Assembly (NCBI RefSeq): GCF_000829695.1
Contig: NZ_BBNN01000020.1
Coordinates: 62,001-126,000, forward strand
Direction: 5' to 3'
From: Streptomyces sp. NBRC 110035
GTDB lineage: Bacteria; Actinomycetota; Actinomycetes; Streptomycetales; Streptomycetaceae
Length of the DNA stretch: 64,000 nt
Numbering within the stretch: the stretch's first letter is position 1; each line of letters starts with the position of its first letter. The position numbers were made by a program, and so were the translations under genes. Below are positions 54,318-63,310 of this stretch, one piece after another. Below the pieces are notes generated by a model, which searched no databases, was not told the origin of the DNA, and saw only the letters and a list, made by a program, of their open reading frames with translations.

Positions 54318-54401
54318 CCGGGAACGCCACTGCCGGGAACGCCACTGCCGGGAACGCCACTGCCGGGAACGCCACTGCCGGGAACGCCACTGCCGGGAAC
54401 G
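54318..54401. repeat. 15-bp tandem repeat array, five copies plus partial
   Basis: CCGGGAACGCCACTG repeats at 54318, 54333, 54348, 54363 and 54378, with a partial copy to 54401. The array fills half of the 165-bp gap between the SDR stop (54402) and the photolyase start. It is in frame with a leftward open frame (SGVPG repeats), but this frame shows no ribosome site and no independent support. Confidence 0.85.
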
Positions 54402-56018
54402 TCACCCGCGGCGCGGGCGGCGGGCACGCCGTGCGGGCCCGTGGCTTTTGCCGCGGCCCCTGCGCGCATCGGCCCCGTGTGCGCTCATGCCCTTCGTGGC
54501 GGCCTGGGTGATGTTGCGGGCCATGCCCTCGAACACGACGGAGTGGAGCGGGGCGACGGACCACCAGTAGGCGTGGCCCGGCAGCCCGCGCGGGTGGAAC
54601 AGGGCGCGTTGCCGGTAGAGGGTGCGGCCCTCGTCGTCCGTGCCGGCGTACATCTCCAGCCATGCGAGACCCGGCAGCCGCATCTCCGCCCGCAGCCGCA
54701 GCAGCCGGCCGGGCTCGATTTCCTCGACCCGCCAGAAGTCCAGCGAGTCACCGACCCGCAGCCGTTCGGCGTCACGCCGCCCGCGCCGCAGGCCCACCCC
54801 GCCGACGAACCGGTCCAGCCAGCCCCGCACCGCCCAGGCCAGCGGGAAGGAGTACCAGCCGTTGTCCCCGCCGATGCCCTCGATCACCTTCCAGAGCGAC
54901 TCCACGGACGCCTCGACGCGCACCTCGCGCTCGTCGCGGTAGAGACTTCCGCCGGCCCAGTCGGGGTCGGTGGGCAGCGGATCGCTGGGCGCCCCCGGCA
55001 GGCTCGCGGACGACCAGCGCGTGGCGACCTGCGCCTCCCGCACCCTCCGCAGCGCGAGCGCCAGTGACTCGTCGAACGACAGCGGGCTGTCCGGTGTGTC
55101 GGGCACGTAGGGGGCGATGTCGTGCTCGTGGCAGACGACCTCGTGGCGCAGCGACTCCGTCAGCGGCCGTGCCAGGGAGGCGGGTACGGGGGTGATGAGC
55201 CCGATCCAGTGGCTGGACAGGCTCGGGGTGAGCACCGGCACCGACACGACGAGCCGCCGCCGCAGTCCGGCGATGACGGCGTACCGCCGCATCATCTCGC
55301 GGTAGGTGAGGACGTCCGGCCCGCCGATGTCGAACGCCCGGTCGACGTCGGCGGGCATGCGGGCCGAGCCCACCAGGTACCGCAGCACGTCGCGTACCCC
55401 GATCGGCTGGATCCGGGTGTGCACCCAGCTGGGGGTGACCATGACCGGCAGCCGTTCGGTCAGGTAGCGCAGCATCTCGAACGACGCCGACCCCGAACCG
55501 ATGACCACCGCGGCCCGCAGCACGGTGGCGGGCACCGGCCCGTCGAGGAAGATCCGTCCCACCTCGGCGCGGGAGCGCAGATGCGGGGACAGGGACCCTT
55601 CCGGGACGTCACGCGGGGTCAGCCCGCCCAGGTAGACGATGCGCCGTACGCCGGCGGCACGGGCCTGCTCGGCGAAGGTCCGGGCGGACCGCCGGTCGGT
55701 CTCCTCGAAGCCGGAACCGGCCCCGAGGGCGTGCACCAGGTAGTAGGCGACGTCGATCCCGCGCATGGCCGCGCCGACCGAACCGGGGTCGGTGACGTCG
55801 CCCCGGACCGCCTCGACGTCACCCGCCCAGGGATGGTCGCGGAGTTTGCCGGGGGAGCGGGCGAGGCACCGGACCCGGTGGCCGGCCCGCAGCAGCTCCG
55901 GTACCAGGCGCCCGCCGATGTATCCGGAGGCGCCGGTGACCAGGCAGTGCAGCCGCTCGGTGCCGCCCTCGTCCCACTGCCCGCCCGAGCCCTCGCCCGC
56001 GTCCGTCTCGGTACCCAC
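54402..56018 (-). CDS. NAD(P)-binding SDR-like protein fused to DUF2867
   Basis: 538 residues from GTG 56018, with GGAGGAG upstream. The N-terminal ~330 residues form an atypical short-chain dehydrogenase (CLVTGASGYIGGRLVPELLRAGH, DPGSVGAAMRGIDVAYYLVHALG, VRRIVYLGGLTP). The C-terminal ~170 residues are a DUF2867-like domain (START/SRPBCC fold: LWKVIEGIGGDNGWYSFPLAW, DSLDFWRVEEIEPGRLLRLRAEM). This fusion is common in actinobacteria beside photolyase genes, but its substrate is not known. The last ~30 residues are Arg/Gly-rich. Confidence 0.88.
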   Translation of the reverse strand: MGTETDAGEGSGGQWDEGGTERLHCLVTGASGYIGGRLVPELLRAGHRVRCLARSPGKLRDHPWAGDVEAVRGDVTDPGSVGAAMRGIDVAYYLVHALGAGSGFEETDRRSARTFAEQARAAGVRRIVYLGGLTPRDVPEGSLSPHLRSRAEVGRIFLDGPVPATVLRAAVVIGSGSASFEMLRYLTERLPVMVTPSWVHTRIQPIGVRDVLRYLVGSARMPADVDRAFDIGGPDVLTYREMMRRYAVIAGLRRRLVVSVPVLTPSLSSHWIGLITPVPASLARPLTESLRHEVVCHEHDIAPYVPDTPDSPLSFDESLALALRRVREAQVATRWSSASLPGAPSDPLPTDPDWAGGSLYRDEREVRVEASVESLWKVIEGIGGDNGWYSFPLAWAVRGWLDRFVGGVGLRRGRRDAERLRVGDSLDFWRVEEIEPGRLLRLRAEMRLPGLAWLEMYAGTDDEGRTLYRQRALFHPRGLPGHAYWWSVAPLHSVVFEGMARNITQAATKGMSAHGADARRGRGKSHGPARRARRPRRG

Positions 56019-56114
56019 GTCCGTCTCCTCCGCGCTCGTCCGCCCACGTGCCCACTCGCTCCGGGGTTGCTTCCTCTCCTCCGATCATGGCGGCAGCGCG
56101 GTGGACGTGCCCGT

Positions 56115-58271
56115 TCAGACGGACCGGGAACCTGAAGGGGAGCCGGAGCCGGCACCGGCATCCGCGTCGCTCCCGCGGGCCAGGGCGCTCGGCCACCATG
56201 CCCGGGGGCCGATGTCGATCACGAGCGCGGGCACCAGGAGCGAGCGGACGACGAGGGTGTCGAGCAGGACGCCGAAGGCCACGATGAACGCGATCTGGAC
56301 CAGGAAGGCCAGGGGAATCACCATCAGGGCCGCGAACGTCGCCGCGAGGACGACCCCCGCCGAGGTGATGACCCCGCCGGTCGTGGTGAGCCCGCGCAGC
56401 ACGCCCTGCCGGCTGCCGTGCGCGAGCGCCTCCTCCCGGACCCGGGACATCAGGAAGATGTTGTAGTCGACGCCCAGCGCGACCAGGAACACGAACCCGT
56501 ACAGGGGTACCGACGCGTCCGTGCCCGAGAAGCCGAGGAGATGCTCGAAGACGAGCGCCGACACCCCGAGCGTCGCCAGGAAGTTGAGCCCGACCGTCGC
56601 CACCAGCAGCACCGGTACGAGCAGCGAGCGCAGCAGCAGGACGAGGATCAGCAGGATGATGGCGAGCACGATCGGCACGATCACCGTACGGTCCCGGGCT
56701 GCGGTCTCCTGGGTGTCGTACTGCTGCGCCGTGTAGCCGCCGACCAGCGCGTCGGCCCCGGAGACGGCGTGCACGCTGTCGCGGAGCCGCTCGACGGTCT
56801 CCTTGGCGGCGTCGCTGTCCGCGCCGTCCTCGAGGGTGGCGGCGATCTCGACCCGGCCGTCGGCGACGAGCGGCTCGCCGCCGGGCCTCCCCGAGGCGGA
56901 GACCGGGGCCGCCGAGGCGACGCCCTCGGTCTCCTCGGCCGCGGCCGTCACCTCGGTGACGCGGGCGGCGTCGGCGATGATGACGGCGGGGTTGCCGGAG
57001 CCGCCGGGGAAGTGCTCGCCGAGTGTCTCCTGGGCGGTCACCGAGGGGGCGTCACCGACGAAGATCTCCTCGAACGGTACGCCCTTGGAGGACAGGGTGG
57101 GGGAGAAGGCCGCGAAGACGGCGAGCACCAGGGCGGTCACCACCCAGGTGGCGCGCGGCCGCCGGTCCACGGCCGCGGCGACCCGGTGCCACACTCCGTG
57201 CCCCTCCGCGGGGGCGTCCGCGGAGGGCGTGCTCCCGGCCTTCTTCGGGCGGGAGGGCCAGAACGCGCTGCGCCCCAGCAGGGCCAGCACGGCCGGCAGG
57301 AAGGTGAGCGTGGAGAGCACGGCGCACACGATGCCGATCGCGCCGACCGGCCCGAGAGCGCGGTTGTTGGTGAGGTCACTGGCGAGCAGGGCCAGCAGTC
57401 CGAGCGCCACGGTGGCGGCACTGGCCGTGATCGCCCCGAACGAGCGGCGCACCGCGGCGACCGCGGCCTCGACCCGGTCCCCGCGCAGGGTGATCTCCTC
57501 GCGGAAGCGGGCGGTCAGCAGCAGCGCGTAGTCCGTGGCGGCGCCGATGACGAGGATGGAGAGAATGCCCTGCACCTGGCCGTCGACCCGGACGACGTCC
57601 CGGTCGGCCAGCGCGTACACGACCGCGCAGGCGAGCCCGAGGGCGAAGACGGACCCGAGAATGATCAGGAACGGCAGCAGGACGCTCCGGTAGACGAGCA
57701 GCAGGATCACCAGCACGGCGGCGAGCGCCACGCCCAGCAGCAGCCCGTCGACCCCCGCGAACGCGTCCGACAGATCGGCCTGGCTTGCCGCCGGCCCCGC
57801 GATCTGCGCCGTGGTCCCCGGCACGTTCCCGGCCGCCTGCCGGATCTCGTCCAGGACGGCGGGCAGCTCCTCGTCGAGACCCGGCTCCAGTTGGACGACT
57901 GCCTGCAGGGCCTGCCCGTCGTCGGAGACGAGAGCGGGCGACGGCGAACCGGCGACCCCGGGCTGCCCGGCCAGAGCGCCGGCGGCCCGCGTGGCCTCCT
58001 CCTGCTGGGCCCCCGTCACCCGGCCGCCCCCGTCGGCCGTCCACACGATGACGGCGGGTACATCGCGCGACGCCCCGGCCTGCTCGAACGCGTCGCCCTC
58101 TTCAAGTACCTTGGTCGACTCTGCGCTCTGCGGCAGGAACGCGGCCTGGTCGTTGGTGGCGACCTCGCCCAGCTTGCCCGCGTAGGGGCCGAGCGTGCCG
58201 CCCACACCCAGCCAGACGATCAGCAGAACGAGCGGCACCAGCCACCGGCCCCAGATCGGTGTGGTCCTCAT
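56115..58271 (-). CDS. MMPL-family RND transporter
   Basis: 718 residues from ATG 58271 (TTGGGGA upstream; ATG 58289 would add 6 residues without a ribosome site). The protein has two repeats of about six membrane segments and large outer domains. Typical MMPL features are the first span WLVPLVLLIVWLGVGG, the large loop up to residue ~180, and the spans LLLGVALAAVLVILLLVYR and LVVRSLLVPALVIDIG. Members export lipids, siderophores or drugs with the proton gradient; the substrate is unknown. It is divergent from a MarR regulator across a palindrome that probably controls both. Confidence 0.92.
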   Translation of the reverse strand: MRTTPIWGRWLVPLVLLIVWLGVGGTLGPYAGKLGEVATNDQAAFLPQSAESTKVLEEGDAFEQAGASRDVPAVIVWTADGGGRVTGAQQEEATRAAGALAGQPGVAGSPSPALVSDDGQALQAVVQLEPGLDEELPAVLDEIRQAAGNVPGTTAQIAGPAASQADLSDAFAGVDGLLLGVALAAVLVILLLVYRSVLLPFLIILGSVFALGLACAVVYALADRDVVRVDGQVQGILSILVIGAATDYALLLTARFREEITLRGDRVEAAVAAVRRSFGAITASAATVALGLLALLASDLTNNRALGPVGAIGIVCAVLSTLTFLPAVLALLGRSAFWPSRPKKAGSTPSADAPAEGHGVWHRVAAAVDRRPRATWVVTALVLAVFAAFSPTLSSKGVPFEEIFVGDAPSVTAQETLGEHFPGGSGNPAVIIADAARVTEVTAAAEETEGVASAAPVSASGRPGGEPLVADGRVEIAATLEDGADSDAAKETVERLRDSVHAVSGADALVGGYTAQQYDTQETAARDRTVIVPIVLAIILLILVLLLRSLLVPVLLVATVGLNFLATLGVSALVFEHLLGFSGTDASVPLYGFVFLVALGVDYNIFLMSRVREEALAHGSRQGVLRGLTTTGGVITSAGVVLAATFAALMVIPLAFLVQIAFIVAFGVLLDTLVVRSLLVPALVIDIGPRAWWPSALARGSDADAGAGSGSPSGSRSV

Positions 58272-58328
58272 TGAATCCCCAAGTGGCATAGGAACGGAAG
58301 GAACGGAAGCGGGACGAGCAGAAGTAAG

Positions 58329-58368
58329 TCAACCATCAAGTATCTCAATGGTTGAACAAATATATACT
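58329..58368. promoter_or_regulatory. MarR operator palindrome and leaderless promoter
   Basis: TCAACCAT (58329-58336) and ATGGTTGA (58348-58355) are perfect inverted 8-bp arms across 11 bp, centred at 58342. Right of it TATACT (58363-58368) forms a -10 box 6 nt before the ATG of the MarR gene, so the transcript is probably leaderless. The MMPL start is 58 nt to the left, so one operator can serve both genes. Confidence 0.75.
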
Positions 58369-58374
58369 GAACGC

Positions 58375-58872
58375 ATGTCCGGCACCGATAGCACCCCGCC
58401 CTCCCCTCCCGGGGACGACCCGACGGGGCTGCAGAGCTTCGCGGTCCTGCTGCGCCGGATGAACTCCGAGTTCAACCGCATCGCCCACGAGTTCGCCCAG
58501 GCGCAGGGCCTGCACCTCACCGACGTGCAGGCGCTGGTCGCCGTCCTGGACGCCGACCCGGCCGACGGCCCCATGACGCCCGGCAGGCTGCGCGACCAGC
58601 TCGACCTCACGTCCGGCGCGGTGACGGCATGCGTCGACCGCCTGGAGAAGGCGGGCCACATCCGCCGTGTACGGGCCCCGGGGGACCGCCGCGTGGTCCA
58701 TCTGCACTACGAGCAGGCGGCCAGGGCCGTCGCAGGCGCCTTCTTCCGCCCTCTGGCACGGAGTACGGAAGCGGCCCGGGTCCGCTTCACCCAGGACGAA
58801 CTGATGACGGTGACCCGGTTCCTCACCGAACTCAACCGGGAACTCGTCCTCCTGGGCCGTCACGGCTCGTGA
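58375..58872 (+). CDS. MarR-family transcriptional regulator
   Basis: 165 residues from ATG 58375, probably leaderless. The winged helix lies at ~residues 30-125: FAVLLRRMNSEFNRIAHEF, HLTDVQALVAVLDADPADG, recognition helix QLDLTSGAVTACVDRLEKAGHI, wing RVRAPGDRRVVHLHY. It most likely represses the divergent MMPL transporter gene and itself through the palindrome between them. The effector could be a substrate of the pump. Confidence 0.9.
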   Translation: MSGTDSTPPSPPGDDPTGLQSFAVLLRRMNSEFNRIAHEFAQAQGLHLTDVQALVAVLDADPADGPMTPGRLRDQLDLTSGAVTACVDRLEKAGHIRRVRAPGDRRVVHLHYEQAARAVAGAFFRPLARSTEAARVRFTQDELMTVTRFLTELNRELVLLGRHGS

Positions 58873-59707
58873 CGACGGGAAGGGCACCCCGGCTCCGGTT
58901 GCCGCCCGCACGAGAGGCCATGCCCGACCGGGGAGGGCAACCCCACGGCCCGGGCGTCTGTTCCACATCAGCAGCAGGTCAGGTACGTGGAACCGTGCCC
59001 TCGGGTCCCACCGCCGTCCGTCCACCGTGTTCGCAAGGGTGTCGGGGCGGTCGTCCTTGATCTGCGTCACCCTGCGGCCGTCCACCCCGATCGGCTTGGC
59101 GAGCCCTCCGAGCGTCACCTCACGGTCCAGGTCCTCCTCCCCCGGCTCCACCGGATCGGCTGGCCGTGGACGAAACGGTTCCCGCTCGACCGGGTCGTAC
59201 CACGCGCTGCCCCGCCCCTCCCTTGGTGCCCATCCCGCGTCGAGCGCGCCCCGGGGCCGGGAAGCCGGGGTAGTGGCGAGGCATCGCGCGCACCACGTGG
59301 CCGTGGCGGTACCCCACCTGGGCGGGCCCACTCCCCCAACGTCACCCAGCCCCTGTCAGGCTCGACCACGATCCACCCCGTTCCCACCCGGAATCCGCGA
59401 CACGCGGCAGCGCACATCAGCGTGACACCCACGGCACCCGAACATCTACCGGCCTCGCCGCCGCCCTCGGGACCTTCGGCCCCGAGGGCATCACGGCGCT
59501 GTGCGGCGGGCACACCGCAGTGATCAGGATCTGGCGGCGTGCGTCGGGTGGCCGGCAGCGGACCGGTGCACGATCACACGGTCGCGGCAACCCCCTGGCC
59601 GAGGGGGCCGAGGGGGCCGGGTCGGTGCGCCACGTGGCGCGGGGCCACGCCCGCGGCAGAGCGGTGCTCACCGCGGCGCGAGCCTCGAAGGCAACGCCCG
59701 GACGAGG
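58873..59707. other. 835-bp gene-poor decayed region
   Basis: Between the MarR gene and the DUF6907-like gene no intact gene is convincing. Overlapping open frames exist on both strands, but only a short leftward piece (58942-59184) resembles a known domain. A 7-bp hairpin (CGTCACG-GCT-CGTGACG, 58858-58874) overlaps the MarR stop. The region looks like an accumulation of gene remnants. Confidence 0.5.
58942..59184 (-). pseudogene. Remnant of a small HTH (excisionase-like) protein
   Basis: In the leftward frame the segment around EVTLGGLAKPIGVDGRRVTQ, followed by DGRRWDPRARFHVPDLL, resembles small Streptomyces HTH proteins (pattern: helix, GV-xRSRVTQI, PxPVDGRRW, then a helix). There is no clear start codon, the context is Arg/Pro-rich, and the later part does not match. 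I read it as a decayed gene. Low confidence. Confidence 0.3.
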
Positions 59708-59998
59708 TCAGAGGGAGGAAACCCCCGGCTGCGGCGGCCCGACGGGCCCGTTGCCCCGCTCGGCGAGCCCGGCGTGCAGGAGAAGCAGGCGGGCCAGGTC
59801 ACGCGCCTCGTCGGCGGTGAGCGCCGCCCATGTCCCCGGCCCGCCCCCCTGGTCCTGGCCCACGTCCAGGGTGACCCTGCTGATGGGCCGGTCCGCGGGC
59901 GCGAGCCGCAGGCACCGCACCGCGATCCTGCGCCCGCAGGCCGTCACGAGCGAGGGGGTCCCGGCCGCGGTGGCCAGGTCGCGCCCTGTCGTCGTCAT
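59708..59998 (-). CDS. Small DUF6907-like protein
   Basis: 96 residues from ATG 59998. The core RVTLDVGQDQGGGPGTWAAL and LTADEARDLARLLLLHAGLAE resembles the C-terminal half of DUF6907-type Streptomyces proteins. No Cys-rich N-terminal part is present. An in-frame open frame extends to 60532, but the stretch between is Arg/Pro-rich and probably not translated. Function unknown. Confidence 0.55.
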   Translation of the reverse strand: MTTTGRDLATAAGTPSLVTACGRRIAVRCLRLAPADRPISRVTLDVGQDQGGGPGTWAALTADEARDLARLLLLHAGLAERGNGPVGPPQPGVSSL

Positions 59999-60220
59999 CC
60001 GTCTTACACTCCTTTGCGCCGGCCGGGCCGGCCCGGCAACTCCGGCGGTCGTCCTGTCCGCTGGGCCCGGCAGGTGTCCCGTCCGGGACCTCCGGCGGGT
60101 CAATACGGTCAGCGCGGAGCGGCGCCGGAATGTTCCCCGCCGGCGCGCTCCCCGCCGGATCGTGAACCGCTCCGGCGGGGACGGAGGCTTTGATCTGCCC
60201 GGAGGCGTCCAGGGCTTCCC

Positions 60221-60415
60221 CGCTGCCCGGCCCTGTCTGAACACGGTCACTGTTCCGGCGAAGTCGCTGTACGCGGTCATGCGTTCACTGCGGAGCTGCC
60301 GCCGGGACGAGGCCATCTGGTCGCGTGCAGCCGCTCGGCGCTGGAACAGGTGCGTCACGGCGACACCGAGGAGAGTCCCCAGAGCTGCGATCAGGGCTGG
60401 GAGAACACCGGCCAC
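60221..60415 (-). pseudogene. Truncated membrane-protein gene
   Basis: From GTG 60415 (VAGVLPALIAALGTLLGVAV) the frame shows one membrane segment, then a basic helix (QRRAAARDQMASSRRQLRSE) and MTAYSDFAGTVTVFRQG. This matches the N-terminus of a common Streptomyces single-span protein of ~160 residues. Similarity ends at residue ~65 (60221); the following frame is Arg/Pro-rich although open. It is likely a broken gene. Confidence 0.5.
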
Positions 60416-60607
60416 GGGGAGCAGGACGTCACAAGATCTCCTGCGTGCCCGGCCGTCCGGCCGCCCGGACGCCCGGACGCCCGCGCGGCCCCGGAACGAG
60501 TCCTGGCCTGCCGGAAAGACCATCAAGATCATGACGTTCCTCTTGTGCGGGCGGCCTGTCAGGCGGCCTGAGCGTGGCGGCCGGGTGCCTCGCCCTCCGC
60601 GGCCGGG

Positions 60608-61492
60608 CTACGCGAGGCGGGAGGGGGCGCGGGTCCCGGACGCGCCGGGGGTGCCGTCCGCGGTGCCGGTGTCCAGGCCGGGGGCGCCGCCGGACGTGGT
60701 CCCGGGGCCGTTCGCTCCAGCGGTGTGCGGCCCTTCCGCGGAAGCGGACGGGGCGGTGGGGCGTCGGGTGTGCAGTTCCTCGCGGAGGCGGCGGACCTCT
60801 TCCGTGAGGGCGGAGATCTCGCTGGTCGTCTGCGCCTCGTTGGCGCGGAGCTCGGAGAACCGGTCCATGAACCAGGACGCGAGGGTCGCGGTGACGAGAC
60901 CCGCGAGCGCGATGCCGCCGACCATCAGCGCGACGGCGATCAGACGCCCCTCGGTCGTCGTGGGGTAGAGGTCGCCGTAACCGACGGTGGTGACCGTGGT
61001 CAGCGACCACCACAGGGCGTCACCGAACGCCGTGATCGAGGCGTCCGGGTTGCGCCGCTCGACGTCGAGGATGGTCAGGCTGGAGAGGAACAGCAGCAGA
61101 GCCGTGCAGGCCGCCACGTAGGTGCCCAGACGCAGCCGGACCCGGCCCAGGGTGGAGGCGTTGCGGCGTACCACCATGAACACGAGGGTCACCAGTCGCA
61201 GGGGGCGCAGCGGCGGCAGGACCAGGGTCGCCAGGTCGAACAGCCGTACCTTGAGGAACTGCCATCGGCTGCCGGCCACGGCGAAGCGCAGAACGAACTC
61301 GGCGGCCAGCAGCGCCCAGATGGCGAAGGTCACGGTTTCGGCGGCGTCACGCCAGGCGCGGGGCAGCCCCGGGTCGAGGATCGGCACCGCGTAGGCCGTG
61401 AGGTAGACCAGCGCGAGGCCGATGAGCCAGCCGCCGGTGCGCTGCTCCCAGCGCCGGAGCCGTTGGTCCCTGAGGGCAGGTGTGGCAGACAT
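60608..61492 (-). CDS. Voltage-gated-type potassium ion channel protein
   Basis: 294 residues from ATG 61492 (an upstream ATG at 61510 is possible; no clear ribosome site). It has membrane segments in the N-terminal half (LIGLALVYLTAYAVPIL, VTFAIWALLAAEFVLRFAV, plus an Arg-rich segment PLRPLRLVTLVFMVVRR). The pore loop with selectivity filter is TTVTTVGYGDLYP. The C-terminus has a coiled coil (ISALTEEVRRLREELHTR) and a disordered tail. It resembles KvAP/Kch-like bacterial potassium channels. Its physiological role in this organism is unknown. Confidence 0.9.
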   Translation of the reverse strand: MSATPALRDQRLRRWEQRTGGWLIGLALVYLTAYAVPILDPGLPRAWRDAAETVTFAIWALLAAEFVLRFAVAGSRWQFLKVRLFDLATLVLPPLRPLRLVTLVFMVVRRNASTLGRVRLRLGTYVAACTALLLFLSSLTILDVERRNPDASITAFGDALWWSLTTVTTVGYGDLYPTTTEGRLIAVALMVGGIALAGLVTATLASWFMDRFSELRANEAQTTSEISALTEEVRRLREELHTRRPTAPSASAEGPHTAGANGPGTTSGGAPGLDTGTADGTPGASGTRAPSRLA

Positions 61493-61795
61493 GGCACGCC
61501 ATTGTGGCATTGCACCCGGTACGACGGTCACGACGGCATGCGTTCCGGCCCCGGAGGGACGGCGAAGGGGCCCGGCAGCGCGGGCGGGACGAAGCGAGGC
61601 TGTGATCCGCATGTGACCGCGGCCACGTAAGGTCCCTTGGGCCACGGTCAGTGGATGACGTGCAGGTTCCCCGAGGGCTTCTGAGAGAGGAGAAGGCGCT
61701 CGTCAGCAGGTCAGCGGAGTGCGCGAGGTCCGTTCCTCCCTCTCCAGAAATTTGCGAGTTACCGGGAGAAGTTCGATGCAACTCCAGTAATCTCT

Positions 61796-62973
61796 ATGCT
61801 TGTGTCAGATTCCGAAGGTCGCACCCTCGCGCTCGTACCGCCGCCACGTGCTACGGATGTGAGTTCAGGCCCGATCGAGACCGGTTTGGTAGACGTCGTC
61901 ACCCTCCAGCGGCGCCGCCAGGCGCGGATGTCCGCCCAGGGAGAGGAGAGCTTCTTCGTCGACGCGCTGACCGGGTACCAGTGGGCACGAGACTCAGCCG
62001 GACTGGCCCCGTCGACGATCGACCAGCTGATCAAGCCGGTCATCGAGGTCTGCGACTTCTACGGCACCGTGCCGTGGCACCTGACCCCGCGCGAGGTCGA
62101 CAAGTACTTCGCCGGCCCCGGGAAGCGCGCACACCACACGCACCGGCAGAAGCTCAACCACATTGACGCGTTCTTCGCCTTCCTCGAACAGCGCTACGCC
62201 TACGAGATCATGATGCGGTTCGGGGCGACGGTGGAGTCACCGGTCGACCCGTTCAACAGGCCTGTCCACCGTGGGGACTTCGGGCTGCGGATCCCACCCT
62301 CGCAGACGGCGATGAAGGAGTTCTTTGCCCGCTGGCGGGAGCAGTTGCCGTCCGCCCGGAAGTACGCCGTTGCCTGCCGCGACTACGTCATGACGAAGAT
62401 CGCGTATGTCTCCGGTGTGCGGGCCGCCGAGCTGTGTCCGGTGACGATTGGCGACGTCCACTGGGAGCACGGCCAGCGGGGCCGGCTCGTCGTCCAGGGC
62501 AAGGGCGCTCGGGGCCGCGGCCTCGCGAGGCGTACCTGTTCCGAGAGGCGCGCGAACTGCTCTGGTGGTACATCGAGGAGGTCCGGGCGGAGTTCGGCGA
62601 CGACGCCGATCACCCGTCGGCACCCCTGTGGCCGTCCGAGCGCAAGCCGAAGGCGATAGCGGCGCTGAACCTACCGATCGCGCCGGCGATCACACCCTCG
62701 ACGTTCCGCCGACAGCTCCACGCGGCGGCCGCGAGCTACCTGACCGGCCCCGTCACCGACCTCTTCCCGCACCTCCTGCAGCATGCGTGCGCGACCCACA
62801 ACTACGAGCGCGGCATGACGCTCTGGGAGGTCCAGCGCGTATTGGGTCACCACTGGGCCACCACGACTCTTCGGTACATGGCGACTGCACAGGCGGACCC
62901 CGAGCATGCCAATGTGGCAGCGAGCTCGCGGGCGGCTCAGCGCCTGGTGATGGACAAGGGGAACCTTCGGTGA
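61796..62973 (+). pseudogene. Tyrosine recombinase/integrase, frameshifted
   Basis: The first frame (61796-62659) holds the N-terminal SAM-like domain and part of the catalytic domain: catalytic Arg in SGVRAAELCPVTIG, and Lys in VVQGKGARG. Near 62512-62520 the reading continues in the next frame (to 62973): PREAYLFREARELLWWYIEE, FPHLLQHACATHNYERGM, LGHHWATTTLRYMAT. Adding one C in GGGGCCGCGG would restore the frame. The HxxR box is HLLQ (Arg to Gln). Two lesions argue for a true pseudogene rather than a read error alone. The 3' end overlaps the next gene (GTGA). Confidence 0.85.
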
Positions 62974-63308
62974 AGTGGAATCTGAGGATGGTGGCCGCTC
63001 AGCGGGACCTGTGGCGTCCCACCGAGTTGCTGGAGGCGTTCAAGACGGTCGGATTCACGCCGTCGCTGAGCAAGGTCGCCGCGATGTGGAGCGGCACACC
63101 GGTCACTGTCCGGCTCGACGACCTGGACAAGATGTGCGCGGTACTGAACTGCACCGTTGGTGATCTGCTCCAGGCCGAGCCCCTGGAGGTCAGCGTGGCA
63201 GAGAGCGAAGCACTGCCCAAGGCCGTGGGAGCTGAAGGCTTGGACGGGGGTCCCGTGCGGCCGATGCCCCGTCGGCAGGGCAGCCGTCGCTCGTTGCCGC
63301 CGAACTGA
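62970..63308 (+). CDS. Small helix-turn-helix protein of the integrase cassette
   Basis: 112 residues from GTG 62970, overlapping the integrase stop (GTGA), with AAGGGGAA upstream. The region MVAAQRDLWRPTELLEAFKT and GFTPSLSKVAAMWSG precedes LDDLDKMCAVLNCTVGDLLQ, which is the Cro/C1 (XRE)-type HTH of DUF-type phage-like regulators. The tail is Ser/Arg/Pro-rich (RPMPRRQGSRRSLPPN). It belongs to a three-gene cassette with the integrase upstream and the Cys-rich protein downstream. It may control excision or recombinase expression. Confidence 0.8.
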   Translation: MKWNLRMVAAQRDLWRPTELLEAFKTVGFTPSLSKVAAMWSGTPVTVRLDDLDKMCAVLNCTVGDLLQAEPLEVSVAESEALPKAVGAEGLDGGPVRPMPRRQGSRRSLPPN

Positions 63309-63310
63309 CA

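Noticed and set aside
59400..59580. Possible WD40-like fragment on the plus strand (around ALCGGHTAVIRIW)
   Set aside because: Only one weak repeat-like stretch is present, with no neighbouring repeats. It may be a remnant but is not supportable.
62434..62973. Separate short integrase gene starting at ATG 62434
   Set aside because: Its first ~30 residues are the out-of-frame version of the upstream integrase. The similarity starts only after the frameshift point.
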